Part shown: piece after piece, positions 8,729-15,868 of the stretch
Position numbering within the stretch: position 1 is the stretch's first letter
How the letters are laid out: each line of letters begins with the position of its first letter
Assembly (NCBI GenBank): GCA_002482965.1
Contig: DLGZ01000030.1
Span: 1 to 39,984, forward strand
Length of the DNA stretch: 39,984 nucleotides
Origin: Verrucomicrobiaceae bacterium UBA7681
Lineage (GTDB): Bacteria; Verrucomicrobiota; Verrucomicrobiia; Verrucomicrobiales; Verrucomicrobiaceae
Direction: 5' to 3'
Translations under genes and position numbers: made by a program
The notes under the pieces: model-generated
The model's database searches: none
Told to the model about the DNA's origin: nothing
What the model saw: only the letters and a program-made list of their open reading frames with translations

Positions 8729-10696
8729 TCAGTTATTCACCAAGTTCTGCGGTACACCCTTGCCGGACTGGTTCCATTCATCCACCTGGCGGTCGAGATC
8801 GATGGTATTGCTTTCGGAATACTCTTCCACAATGCCGCCGTCATCATCCTCGCTCTTGGGCTTTTGAACGGACTCTTTCTCACTGAGCAGCAGTTCATAC
8901 ATGTGAGATTCAGCTTTATATGCCTTGTTGGTTTCGCCTCCTGAATAGTCCAGCGGATTGGGCGGACCGAAGTCCAGGACGGCCTGCTTTTCATCAGGCG
9001 TCAGGTATTGGATGGCTTCTTGAACGGACTCGAAATCCTGGGTGAAGTCCAGCTCCTGGCGGTTTTCAATCTGCTTCAGGGACATGAGCGTTGACTGCGC
9101 CTGGGCCATTTGCACGCGCACCTCGCTGGCCTTGAGGTCCATGGTGCCAATGTCGTTGTGATGCACCACGAAGGTGTTGAGACCGCCCTCATAAATCTTG
9201 CCATTGTCGGACATGTTGACCTTGTTCAGCCCGGTGTTGCCGGCAATGAGGCCCTTGATGAAATTTGAGACGGGGGAGCCCTTGAACTTTCCGTCCCCGT
9301 GCAACTTCTCCTGCCAGTTCCCATTTTCTGAATAGGTGAAGAGCAAGGTCTTCGCCTTGGTGGATTCCAGCTCCCGGCCTTCCTTCCCACCCAGCACCAC
9401 TTCGGAGGGCATGTTGCTGCCCACGCCGCCATCCACCCACTTGCGTGTGCCTTTGCCGTCCTGCGGATCAAATTTCACGGTTTGAAAAATCACCGGGATG
9501 CCCATGGATATGCGCCCTGCGACGGCCACCGGCATATCGGGATAGCTCTTGGCATCGAAGTAAGTGGTCGTGCCCTTGCTCTTGTCATAGCCTGTGAGCG
9601 TCAGTTCCTTGAAGACCTGGGGATCGAGCTCGCTGAGGATGGCGAGGTCCTTGAAGGTGACCATCTTGCCCGAGCGGTCGCTTTCGAAATCGGGCGTTTG
9701 CTTGAGCATGAGGATCCGTTCCATGGTCTGCTGGCCATGTTTGTTCGTCAGTTCGACCAGCTTGGAAGTGAAAGGCTCCTTGCCCCAGGAGTTTTGAAGA
9801 TATTCAGAAACGCGGCCAGCCGTGGCTTTGTCCGCTACTGCCAGGGCATGCTGCCCTGAGCCGCCGCCTTTCTTGCGGATGATGTAGCCAAGTGGATTGA
9901 ATGAGCGTCCAGCGGCTCCTGTCAGCTTGACCATGGGATACTTTTTGCTGAAGCCCGGCACCTTTCCAGACATGCCGGTCATCGGGTTTTCTTCGATGAG
10001 TTTGGTGAACCGGGGCGCATCATAGCCGGAGGCCAGCGTGAGGGCGGTCAAGGCGCCCGCAGACGTGCCCACCACATGCTTCACGCCGGTCAAGGCCCCG
10101 CTGATTTCAAGCTCGGTCAGGGCGGAAGGATTGCCGATGCCCTTGGCGCCGCCACCACGAAATACCAGTGTCTCCAGCGGAGGTGCGGGCCGCCGCATTT
10201 TGATGAGGCCTTCACCGGTGACGAAAAGCTGAGGCCTTGTGTCCTGATTGGTGGGCGCGTTGCCGTGCGTTTGCTCTCTTGTGTGGGAGATGATGTTCTC
10301 GTCGCGCAGCAGGGTGTTGTTGATCTCCTTGAACGAGCCGACGGCCAGAAAGTTTGCCTCCTTGATCATCTCCCGGTGCGCCTTCTTGGTGTACTGACCG
10401 TCCTTCATGTGCTCATTCACATGACCAAAAGTGAGATCCAAAATAGTATTCAAAGCGGTGTTCGCCTTTTCCATAAACGCATTGACCGCCCCTTTCGGCA
10501 GGCCCAGTGCCACCTGATGCATCTCGCTCTGAAAGGCCTCCTTGAAGTGCTCCTTGGCAGTTGCGAAGGCCTGCACGTTGCGTTCGTTTCGGACGAAAAG
10601 TGATTTGGGTTTACCCAGCTTTTGGGCGTCCTCAAGCTGGTGCTGCCAGTTGGTGGAAGCGGTGGAGGTTCCCATGGATTGAATCGTTTTGCTCAT
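8729..10696 (-). CDS. ExoU-like patatin phospholipase, candidate T3SS effector
   Basis: A 655-residue protein with a complete patatin catalytic domain (about 175-440): oxyanion-hole motif GGGAKG at 181-186, nucleophile elbow G-T-S-A-G with S212, and catalytic D422 in DGG followed by VGSNMP. Ser-Asp dyads of this type hydrolyse acyl ester bonds of membrane phospholipids (phospholipase A activity). Length and layout, with about 170 residues before and 230 after the catalytic core, are close to the Pseudomonas T3SS effector ExoU (687 residues), whose C-terminal region binds membrane and a ubiquitin cofactor. Whether that region is functionally equivalent here cannot be seen. No signal peptide is present, consistent with T3SS export. 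Two chaperone-like genes lie just upstream on the same strand (48-nt gap), matching the exoU-spcU partnership. The acidic C-terminus (SEDDDGG region) is unusual. Confidence 0.85.
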   Translation of the reverse strand: MSKTIQSMGTSTASTNWQHQLEDAQKLGKPKSLFVRNERNVQAFATAKEHFKEAFQSEMHQVALGLPKGAVNAFMEKANTALNTILDLTFGHVNEHMKDGQYTKKAHREMIKEANFLAVGSFKEINNTLLRDENIISHTREQTHGNAPTNQDTRPQLFVTGEGLIKMRRPAPPLETLVFRGGGAKGIGNPSALTELEISGALTGVKHVVGTSAGALTALTLASGYDAPRFTKLIEENPMTGMSGKVPGFSKKYPMVKLTGAAGRSFNPLGYIIRKKGGGSGQHALAVADKATAGRVSEYLQNSWGKEPFTSKLVELTNKHGQQTMERILMLKQTPDFESDRSGKMVTFKDLAILSELDPQVFKELTLTGYDKSKGTTTYFDAKSYPDMPVAVAGRISMGIPVIFQTVKFDPQDGKGTRKWVDGGVGSNMPSEVVLGGKEGRELESTKAKTLLFTYSENGNWQEKLHGDGKFKGSPVSNFIKGLIAGNTGLNKVNMSDNGKIYEGGLNTFVVHHNDIGTMDLKASEVRVQMAQAQSTLMSLKQIENRQELDFTQDFESVQEAIQYLTPDEKQAVLDFGPPNPLDYSGGETNKAYKAESHMYELLLSEKESVQKPKSEDDDGGIVEEYSESNTIDLDRQVDEWNQSGKGVPQNLVNN

Positions 10697-10744
10697 AAGG
10701 AAGTGCGGTAAAGGGTGGGTTGGCGAAAGCGGGGCTTGCAGGGG

Positions 10745-11251
10745 CTATTCATCTTCGGAGCCAGAGTCATCTTCGGAGTCGGTGTCCGGCTCAGAGTCAG
10801 AGGCGGGGGTGTCTTCGAATTCCATGCTGGCGTCTTGCAGTGTTAAGTTATCCACCAGCGTGCGGATCTGCGCGGCCTGCTGCAGGACGTAATCGAGGTC
10901 TTCCAAAAACTCATCGCCCGAAGCGCGGTCGAGCGCCTGGATGCGGGTGACGCAGAGGAAATTGCGTGAGTCCAGGCTGACGAAAAAGCTGCGGCCGTGG
11001 AGGGCGGCCTGATTGATCAGCAGCAGCATGGGAATCATGGCCGCGCGCAGCGGACCGACGAGCATGGAGATGTCCACCGCATAGGCTTGAATGATCACGC
11101 GTTGCTGGTCTGGATGCAGGGAGATGCGCACCGGCAGCCGGTCTTCCTTCAAGCACAGCTCAAACGAGCGCGGCGAGCTGGGAATGAGGTCTGGGCTCAG
11201 CGAGGCGGCTAGCTGGCGAAAGGCAAGGTGGGGGATGTTTTCAAGTTTCAT
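10745..11251 (-). CDS. CesT-like T3SS chaperone with acidic tail (likely partner of the phospholipase)
   Basis: A 168-residue protein; the start is the ATG at 11251 (MKLENIPH), which lies inside a longer frame. The body (1-140) has the size and alternating strand/helix pattern of class I chaperones: ISLHPDQQRVIIQAY, a hydrophobic helix MIPMLLLINQAAL, then RSFFVSLDSRNFLCV and a final helix. The last 30 residues are almost all D, E and S. Its gene is 48 nt upstream of the ExoU-like gene, so the phospholipase is the expected client, by analogy with the acidic chaperone SpcU. Family assignment is from pattern and context, not from a sharp motif. Confidence 0.6.
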   Translation of the reverse strand: MKLENIPHLAFRQLAASLSPDLIPSSPRSFELCLKEDRLPVRISLHPDQQRVIIQAYAVDISMLVGPLRAAMIPMLLLINQAALHGRSFFVSLDSRNFLCVTRIQALDRASGDEFLEDLDYVLQQAAQIRTLVDNLTLQDASMEFEDTPASDSEPDTDSEDDSGSEDE

Positions 11252-11298
11252 GGAGTGGTGGCCAGTGAATGAGCTTTGAGTGTGGAGGCGGTGGGCAT

Positions 11299-11736
11299 TC
11301 AGATTTTCATCCACGCACCCTGAGGGCTTTCGGTCTCGGTGGCGGGTTCTTCGCCAGAGGTGGCGCTTGTCTCCTTCAGGCGCGTGGCGGTGGTGAGGAG
11401 GTGGCTCACGCGGCGGTCCACTTCGGGCGCGGTCACTCCGGCCAGCGGGAGGATGGCCGAGAGCGTCAGCCTGCGGTCCGGGCTGGAACTGCCGATCACA
11501 AGATCGCCATAGGTGGTGAGGCTGCCGATTTGCAGGACTTGCTCCAGCAGCGCCTCCGTGGGCTCCACCTCACCCAGCGTCAACCCCACCGTGAGGAATC
11601 CGCCTGCCAGATTTCTGGAGACAGAAATCTCCGCGCCATCCTCCCATGGCATCACGGCTTCTGCTGGTGAGGCATCGTCAGCGGGCTGCTGCGCCAATGA
11701 AACAGCTTCAGCAATGATGGTCTGGTAATCGTTCAT
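11299..11736 (-). CDS. Small chaperone-like protein, probably T3SS
   Basis: A 145-residue acidic protein. Segments such as AEISVSRNLAGGFLTVGLTLG, LQIGSLTTYGDLVIGSSS and RRLTLSAILPLAGV suggest the small alpha/beta fold of T3SS chaperones, but no diagnostic motif is present. It is the first gene of the transcript chaperone-like, chaperone, phospholipase, small membrane protein. The gap to the next gene is 47 nt. It could form a heterodimer with the next chaperone or serve another substrate, such as the large DUF1521-like protein. A 207-nt gap upstream suggests that a promoter lies there. Confidence 0.45.
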   Translation of the reverse strand: MNDYQTIIAEAVSLAQQPADDASPAEAVMPWEDGAEISVSRNLAGGFLTVGLTLGEVEPTEALLEQVLQIGSLTTYGDLVIGSSSPDRRLTLSAILPLAGVTAPEVDRRVSHLLTTATRLKETSATSGEEPATETESPQGAWMKI

Positions 11737-11890
11737 GCGTGGTAAGGGAGAGAGCCTGGCAGGTGTGTTGATTGAGCTGCGGATGAAGTTGGGAGTTTAG
11801 CCGGTGCAGACTGCGTCCCACATCTCTCTAAACCAAACCCGGCCCAGGCATTACCAACCCAGCTCAAATCTTTTTACAGCGGTAGGCTGC

Positions 11891-11909
11891 TGCAGTGGTT
11901 CCCACTGCA
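11891..11909. repeat. Perfect 8-bp hairpin downstream of the LcrR-like gene
   Basis: TGCAGTGG-TTC-CCACTGCA is an 8-bp perfect inverted repeat with a 3-nt loop. It lies 35 nt past the LcrR-like stop codon (minus strand) and upstream of the next minus-strand gene. It may act as a terminator or attenuator between the two transcripts, though the T-run is missing. The rest of the 207-nt gap (11737-11943) shows no gene. Confidence 0.4.
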
Positions 11910-11943
11910 ACGCTTCGCGATTGCGCTCTGTGTCCCCGCTTCG

Positions 11944-12429
11944 CTACGGCTCTTTAGCAGCAGGCATGATCTTGGAAACGCTGGGCAGTGGCAGCACCAG
12001 TTCCTCCAGTTCTCCCACCACCCACTCCACATCGGTTCCTTCCATGGAGTCGATGCCCCCCAGGTAGTTGCGATAGAAGCCTGCGATGCGCTGCTTCTCC
12101 AGGCTGTCCTTTGGCCGGTCCTCGGAGGCTTCCACGCGGCCCTGGATGCGGGTGACGCCGCTGCAGCTGTTTTTAACCAGGCTGACGAAGCGCACAAAGT
12201 CCGCGAACGGACTGCCCAGGCCAGCACGTGACTGCTCGCGCTCAAACATGATGACGAGGAGTGTGTCCGGTTTATCCTCGCGCACCACGTAGGCAATGGA
12301 GGAGCGGCGCAGCTTGAGCTGCCAGCCCATGGGTGGAAAACCAAAGATGCCGCCGGGCTGATAGACCTCCGCGTGAATGCCCTGAGTTTCCAGCCACTGG
12401 GTGAAGGGATCTTTGAACTGCCGTGCCAT
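11944..12429 (-). CDS. LcrR/PcrR-like T3SS regulatory protein
   Basis: A 161-residue protein. It shares with Yersinia LcrR and Pseudomonas PcrR a similar length and a recognisable order of motifs: an N-terminal KDPFTQWLETQG, a central REQSR-GLGSPFADFV, and near residue 108 the stretch SLEKQRIAGFYRNYLGG. I matched these from memory of the family, not by alignment. LcrR is needed for normal low-calcium control and for LcrG levels in Yersinia; its mechanism is unclear. In Yersinia lcrR sits between yscV and lcrG on the same strand. Here it is divergent from the main operon, sharing a 122-nt intergenic region with the DUF1521-like gene. Confidence 0.6.
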   Translation of the reverse strand: MARQFKDPFTQWLETQGIHAEVYQPGGIFGFPPMGWQLKLRRSSIAYVVREDKPDTLLVIMFEREQSRAGLGSPFADFVRFVSLVKNSCSGVTRIQGRVEASEDRPKDSLEKQRIAGFYRNYLGGIDSMEGTDVEWVVGELEELVLPLPSVSKIMPAAKEP

Positions 12430-12462
12430 GAGAGGGCGAGCTTTTCACCCGCCATGAACACT

Positions 12463-12478
12463 TGGCAACTTTCTTGTA
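12463..12478 (+). promoter_or_regulatory. Candidate -24/-12 (sigma-54-like) promoter in the divergent region
   Basis: TGGCAACTTTCTTGTA keeps the TGGCA and TTG-A elements at the exact spacing of the sigma-54 consensus (TGGCACG-N4-TTGCA), but the -12 GC is GT, which normally weakens such sites. It lies 73 nt before the first gene of the 26-kb plus-strand run and within the 122-nt region shared with the divergent LcrR-like gene. The only other hint here is a TGTAAT box at 12476-12481 without a good -35 partner. Confidence 0.2.
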
Positions 12479-12551
12479 ATCCTGCGCCGACTTTCGCGGA
12501 TGCAAGTGTGTAGCCTCTCGCGACTGCCGGAGAGGTGCCTCTTGCACGCTC

Positions 12552-15503
12552 ATGGAAATCATCAAAATCGATCAACTCAGCATCGCCGCGCAGGCGGGCG
12601 CGCTGGATGCAGATCTGGCCTACTCCGCCAGCTTCACCGCCCACCGTGATCTGGTGAGCCAGACGGCGGCCAGCGGTTTGAAGGGACTGCAGGCGCTGCT
12701 GAACGATTCAAACTACTACGGGGCGGCCATCTCCCGGCTGCAGGAGGTCACCTCCAACATTGAACTGGCCAACGTGGAGGCGGCGAAAGACCCTTTCCAG
12801 GCGGCGTCCGGCAGCCTGAGCAGCCAGCATCAAAATGCCGCCATCAATGGGCTGCGAAGTCAGGCTACACCGTACAACAACACTTCGTACAACATTGGGA
12901 ACACGGCGCAAAACGCATACAACGGCACCGTTTCCACCAATCCCGAACGGGGCTATGCCGAGCGCCTGATGCTGTCGGTGAGCGAGCTTGGGTTGAGCAC
13001 CGGCTACTTGATCAATCAGGCGGATCCCAGCGCCTCCATCTACCATGCCAATGGCGCGGTGGGCGTTGCCACCAGCGTGCGCGATGATGCGCAGACTTTG
13101 TGGAACACGCTGAATGGGCAGACACCCAAGCCGACGGCGCGGCTGAACGCGACGCAGGCCGTCATCGATGCGGCCAAGGATGTGATCAATCACGCCGGCA
13201 GCGTGCTCAATTTTGACAACACCTCGCCCATCGCCCTCATCCGCAGCGAGACCCCGCAGGTGCATGATCTGGGCGGTGGCTACTCGCTGGCCACCTGGGG
13301 AGACTCAGGCTACACCACGCTGACCGACTCCAGCGGGGCGGGCATTTTGATCCGCCCGGACGGCACCACGGATGCGCTCAATGGTGGGGGGCAGGGATGG
13401 AAGTTCAACACCACCTCCACCTTCGTCCTTCCCAATCAGACGAAGATCACCTTCACACCGGGCTCGCCGGCCAGCATCCTGCTAGATCGTGGTATCCAGA
13501 CTTTCAACATCACGGGTGTGCAGGGCGGGTCTTATCCCAGCGCGAGCTCCTACTCAGAACTCAATGGGCGCGAGGTCGATCTCACTAGCAATGACGGCTA
13601 CATCTTTCAGATGGACGGCAATGCCAGCACCTGGAGCAGCAATGGCAACCGACTGGGAGACGAGTCCGGCGGGCGCGAGGTGATTGCCCAAACTGCGATC
13701 ACCAACAAGCTGAAGCTTGATCCGACCGATGTGGCGACCTCCAGCGAGCTGGCCGCATTTCTCAACAACATCGGCATCACTCCCACGGACTACGATGGCG
13801 ATGGCAAGCTGAACAATGTGGAGCTGAATGAGTTGGCCGGCCAGATCACGAGTTATGTGGATCAGATGCAGGCAGCCTACGAGCAGGCCATGCTGAATGT
13901 GGTGAAGGCCAATCAGGCGCTCGAAGAGCTCAACCAGCTGCTGGACACCCTGCGGCGGGAGGCGAGCAATCGCGCGGACAACCGCACCTCCGAAAATGCC
14001 GCAACGAGCTCGACTTTGAAAAGCATTGAGCAGCGGCTGGTGGCGGCGCTGCGGCTGCTGCAAGGCGATGCCGATACGCCTGCCGCTTTGCCGGGTGGCA
14101 TTGAGGCCAGTGCGGAGCGTGTGCTGGGGCAGTTAACCGACATCACGCAGCAGGGCGGGCTGAAGAATGTCTCACCCTCTGTCGTGAGCCAGGGCACCGG
14201 CCAGATAAGTGAACCCGCCAGTCAGAACCCCACGCCGCAACCTGCCACCACTGATGCGCTGGGTGACAGCCTGCGCCGTGCGAGCCGTTTGCTATCTGGC
14301 CTTCTGGGAGGTGGCAATCTCAATATCTTGGAGATGCCGCCACTCGCGGCGCAGCCCGATGGCGTGGCAGCGGCGGTGGATAGTGCCACGCCAGCCGCAC
14401 CCTTATTCCCCGGCCTTGATCAGCTCGCTTCTGCACTGGCGGCTTTGCCAGCGCAGTTGGACCCCAGTTCGCAAGTGAAGCTGGAGGCGGAGGATGTGTC
14501 CGCAGGTTTGCAAATATTCCTCGCGGTGCTGGCCGATGCGGGTGTGATTGATTTGCAGACTCTGCCAGCACAGGCCGGGCCGGATGATGCGCTGAAAACT
14601 TTGGCTTCACTGCTCGGTGAGAGCGAGCGCGCCGCGCCGGATGTTTCCGCCAGCCCTACGCCATCTGCACCCGTGCCAGACGCAGCCAAGCTGCTCGAAT
14701 TGCTCAGCGGCTTGTCAGAGCTTGGTGTGGCTTTGAAAGCCCTTCCATCCGCGACATCTGCCAGCACGGCTTCATTGCCGGAGCTGACCACGACGGCGCA
14801 GCAATTGCGGGCCATTCTTGCGGGGGTGGCTGAGTCTGGCTCGGCAGGTGCGACGCAGAGTTCTGGCAGTGCCACGCAGGCCACGGGCGCACTCGCTCCG
14901 CTCTCACGTGCTGCGGAGCAGTTGCAGCTTGTGCTGGCCGGGGCGGCGGCGCCTGGCTCGGCGGGGGCTGGGCAGAGCACCAGCACAGAAGGCAGTAAAG
15001 CACCCACGGCTGCGGAACTTCGCCTCGGATTGCAGAGCTTTCTCACCGCGCTGTCTGCCGCAGGTGTTGTGGCCGGTGGCAGCCAGCCTGCGCAGGCTGG
15101 CTCTGAGGCAAACGCTGGCGGCGTCAGCTTCAAGGGAAACACGCAGACCATCAGTGCCATCTCGGGGAATTTCTATACTGACCCTGAGCTGATGAAGCAA
15201 CTGCAGGCCAACTTGAACAAGGCCATTCAAGTGCAGAACGATCAGCTCAGCCGCGCCTCCACGCTGTTCGGTCAGTCGCAGAAAATCGTGCAGACTTTTG
15301 TCACGCTCATCAAGGAAGACGATCTCGTGCGTGATGTGGTGAAGAGCGACAGTCTTTCGGATGAGCAGCAGGCCCTGTTTGACGGACGAATGACCGAGCT
15401 GCGCAAAGACTGGGGGGTGGAATGGGGAGGTGATGACAGCCGCGCCCCGGCCAGCCAGAGCCAGCTCGTTTCCAAGGCCATGCAGTCGGGAATGATGGTG
15501 TGA
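12552..15503 (+). CDS. Large DUF1521-like protein with an EF-hand, first gene of the translocon operon
   Basis: A 983-residue Ala-rich protein, probably a T3SS substrate. Residues about 238-380 resemble DUF1521, the metal-ion-induced autocleavage module of rhizobial T3SS effectors NopE1/NopE2: WGD at 249-251, TSTFVLPNQTKITF, then LNGREVDLTSNDGYIF. The GDPH-type cleavage site known from NopE is not present; here GD is followed by SGYT. Residues 413-424 (D-Y-D-G-D-G-K-L-N-N-V-E) are a textbook calcium-binding EF-hand loop. A heptad-rich helix follows (about 430-500). Residues about 550-880 are low-complexity Ala/Ser/Gly/Pro with internal repeats. The last 90 residues are helical again. No signal peptide is seen. 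Its stop is 1 nt before the LcrG-like gene, so it belongs to the tip/translocon operon. It has no counterpart in the Yersinia cluster. It could be a calcium-sensing substrate, an extra translocon part, or an effector. Confidence 0.6.
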   Translation: MEIIKIDQLSIAAQAGALDADLAYSASFTAHRDLVSQTAASGLKGLQALLNDSNYYGAAISRLQEVTSNIELANVEAAKDPFQAASGSLSSQHQNAAINGLRSQATPYNNTSYNIGNTAQNAYNGTVSTNPERGYAERLMLSVSELGLSTGYLINQADPSASIYHANGAVGVATSVRDDAQTLWNTLNGQTPKPTARLNATQAVIDAAKDVINHAGSVLNFDNTSPIALIRSETPQVHDLGGGYSLATWGDSGYTTLTDSSGAGILIRPDGTTDALNGGGQGWKFNTTSTFVLPNQTKITFTPGSPASILLDRGIQTFNITGVQGGSYPSASSYSELNGREVDLTSNDGYIFQMDGNASTWSSNGNRLGDESGGREVIAQTAITNKLKLDPTDVATSSELAAFLNNIGITPTDYDGDGKLNNVELNELAGQITSYVDQMQAAYEQAMLNVVKANQALEELNQLLDTLRREASNRADNRTSENAATSSTLKSIEQRLVAALRLLQGDADTPAALPGGIEASAERVLGQLTDITQQGGLKNVSPSVVSQGTGQISEPASQNPTPQPATTDALGDSLRRASRLLSGLLGGGNLNILEMPPLAAQPDGVAAAVDSATPAAPLFPGLDQLASALAALPAQLDPSSQVKLEAEDVSAGLQIFLAVLADAGVIDLQTLPAQAGPDDALKTLASLLGESERAAPDVSASPTPSAPVPDAAKLLELLSGLSELGVALKALPSATSASTASLPELTTTAQQLRAILAGVAESGSAGATQSSGSATQATGALAPLSRAAEQLQLVLAGAAAPGSAGAGQSTSTEGSKAPTAAELRLGLQSFLTALSAAGVVAGGSQPAQAGSEANAGGVSFKGNTQTISAISGNFYTDPELMKQLQANLNKAIQVQNDQLSRASTLFGQSQKIVQTFVTLIKEDDLVRDVVKSDSLSDEQQALFDGRMTELRKDWGVEWGGDDSRAPASQSQLVSKAMQSGMMV
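14796..14981 (+). repeat. Diverged tandem repeat inside the DUF1521-like gene
   Basis: Two copies of a unit of about 70 nt, 14796-14864 and 14913-14981, encode AQQLRAILAGVAESGSAGA and AEQLQLVLAGAAAPGSAGA. A second repeated unit brackets them: GLQIFLAVLADAGV with PAQAG (about residues 652-677) and GLQSFLTALSAAGV with PAQAG further on. The Ala-rich half of the protein thus seems built from duplicated helix-plus-linker modules. Confidence 0.6.
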
Positions 15504-15504
15504 T

Positions 15505-15840
15505 ATGCCTTTTACTACCATGATAGAAACCCATCCAGAACTAAGTGACACCGCACGCGTGCAGGCGCAGATCGCGCAAATGGATGCGCTGCTGGCTGCG
15601 GGCAAGGCCGCGATGGCGCGCGTTGACAAGTTCTTTGAGGAGCACGGCATTCAGCCCGGAATCGGCATGCAGAAGCTCCAGGGGGAGGATGTGCCGGAGC
15701 GGCACCGCGTCATCTTCGCCCGCCTCCTGGCCGAGTTTCCGGTGATCGAGCAGCGCATTGAGGAGTTCGATCCCACCAGCAAAACGCCCGCTCCGGTGCC
15801 TGTGAACACACGCGCCGTGGGCAGTCGCTACCGCATTTAA
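15505..15840 (+). CDS. LcrG-like tip-protein chaperone/secretion regulator (by position)
   Basis: A 111-residue protein, close in size to LcrG and PcrG (95-98 residues), with an N-terminal helix (AQIAQMDALLAAGKAAMARVDKFF), a central turn GIQPGIGMQKL and a second helix, ending in a Pro-rich basic tail. It sits directly before the tip-protein gene, as lcrG does before lcrV. LcrG binds the tip protein in the cytoplasm and blocks secretion from inside. Sequence similarity is weak, so the call rests mainly on gene order. Confidence 0.5.
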   Translation: MPFTTMIETHPELSDTARVQAQIAQMDALLAAGKAAMARVDKFFEEHGIQPGIGMQKLQGEDVPERHRVIFARLLAEFPVIEQRIEEFDPTSKTPAPVPVNTRAVGSRYRI

Positions 15841-15868
15841 ACAAAGTTCCATCCCGCATTCACTTCTT

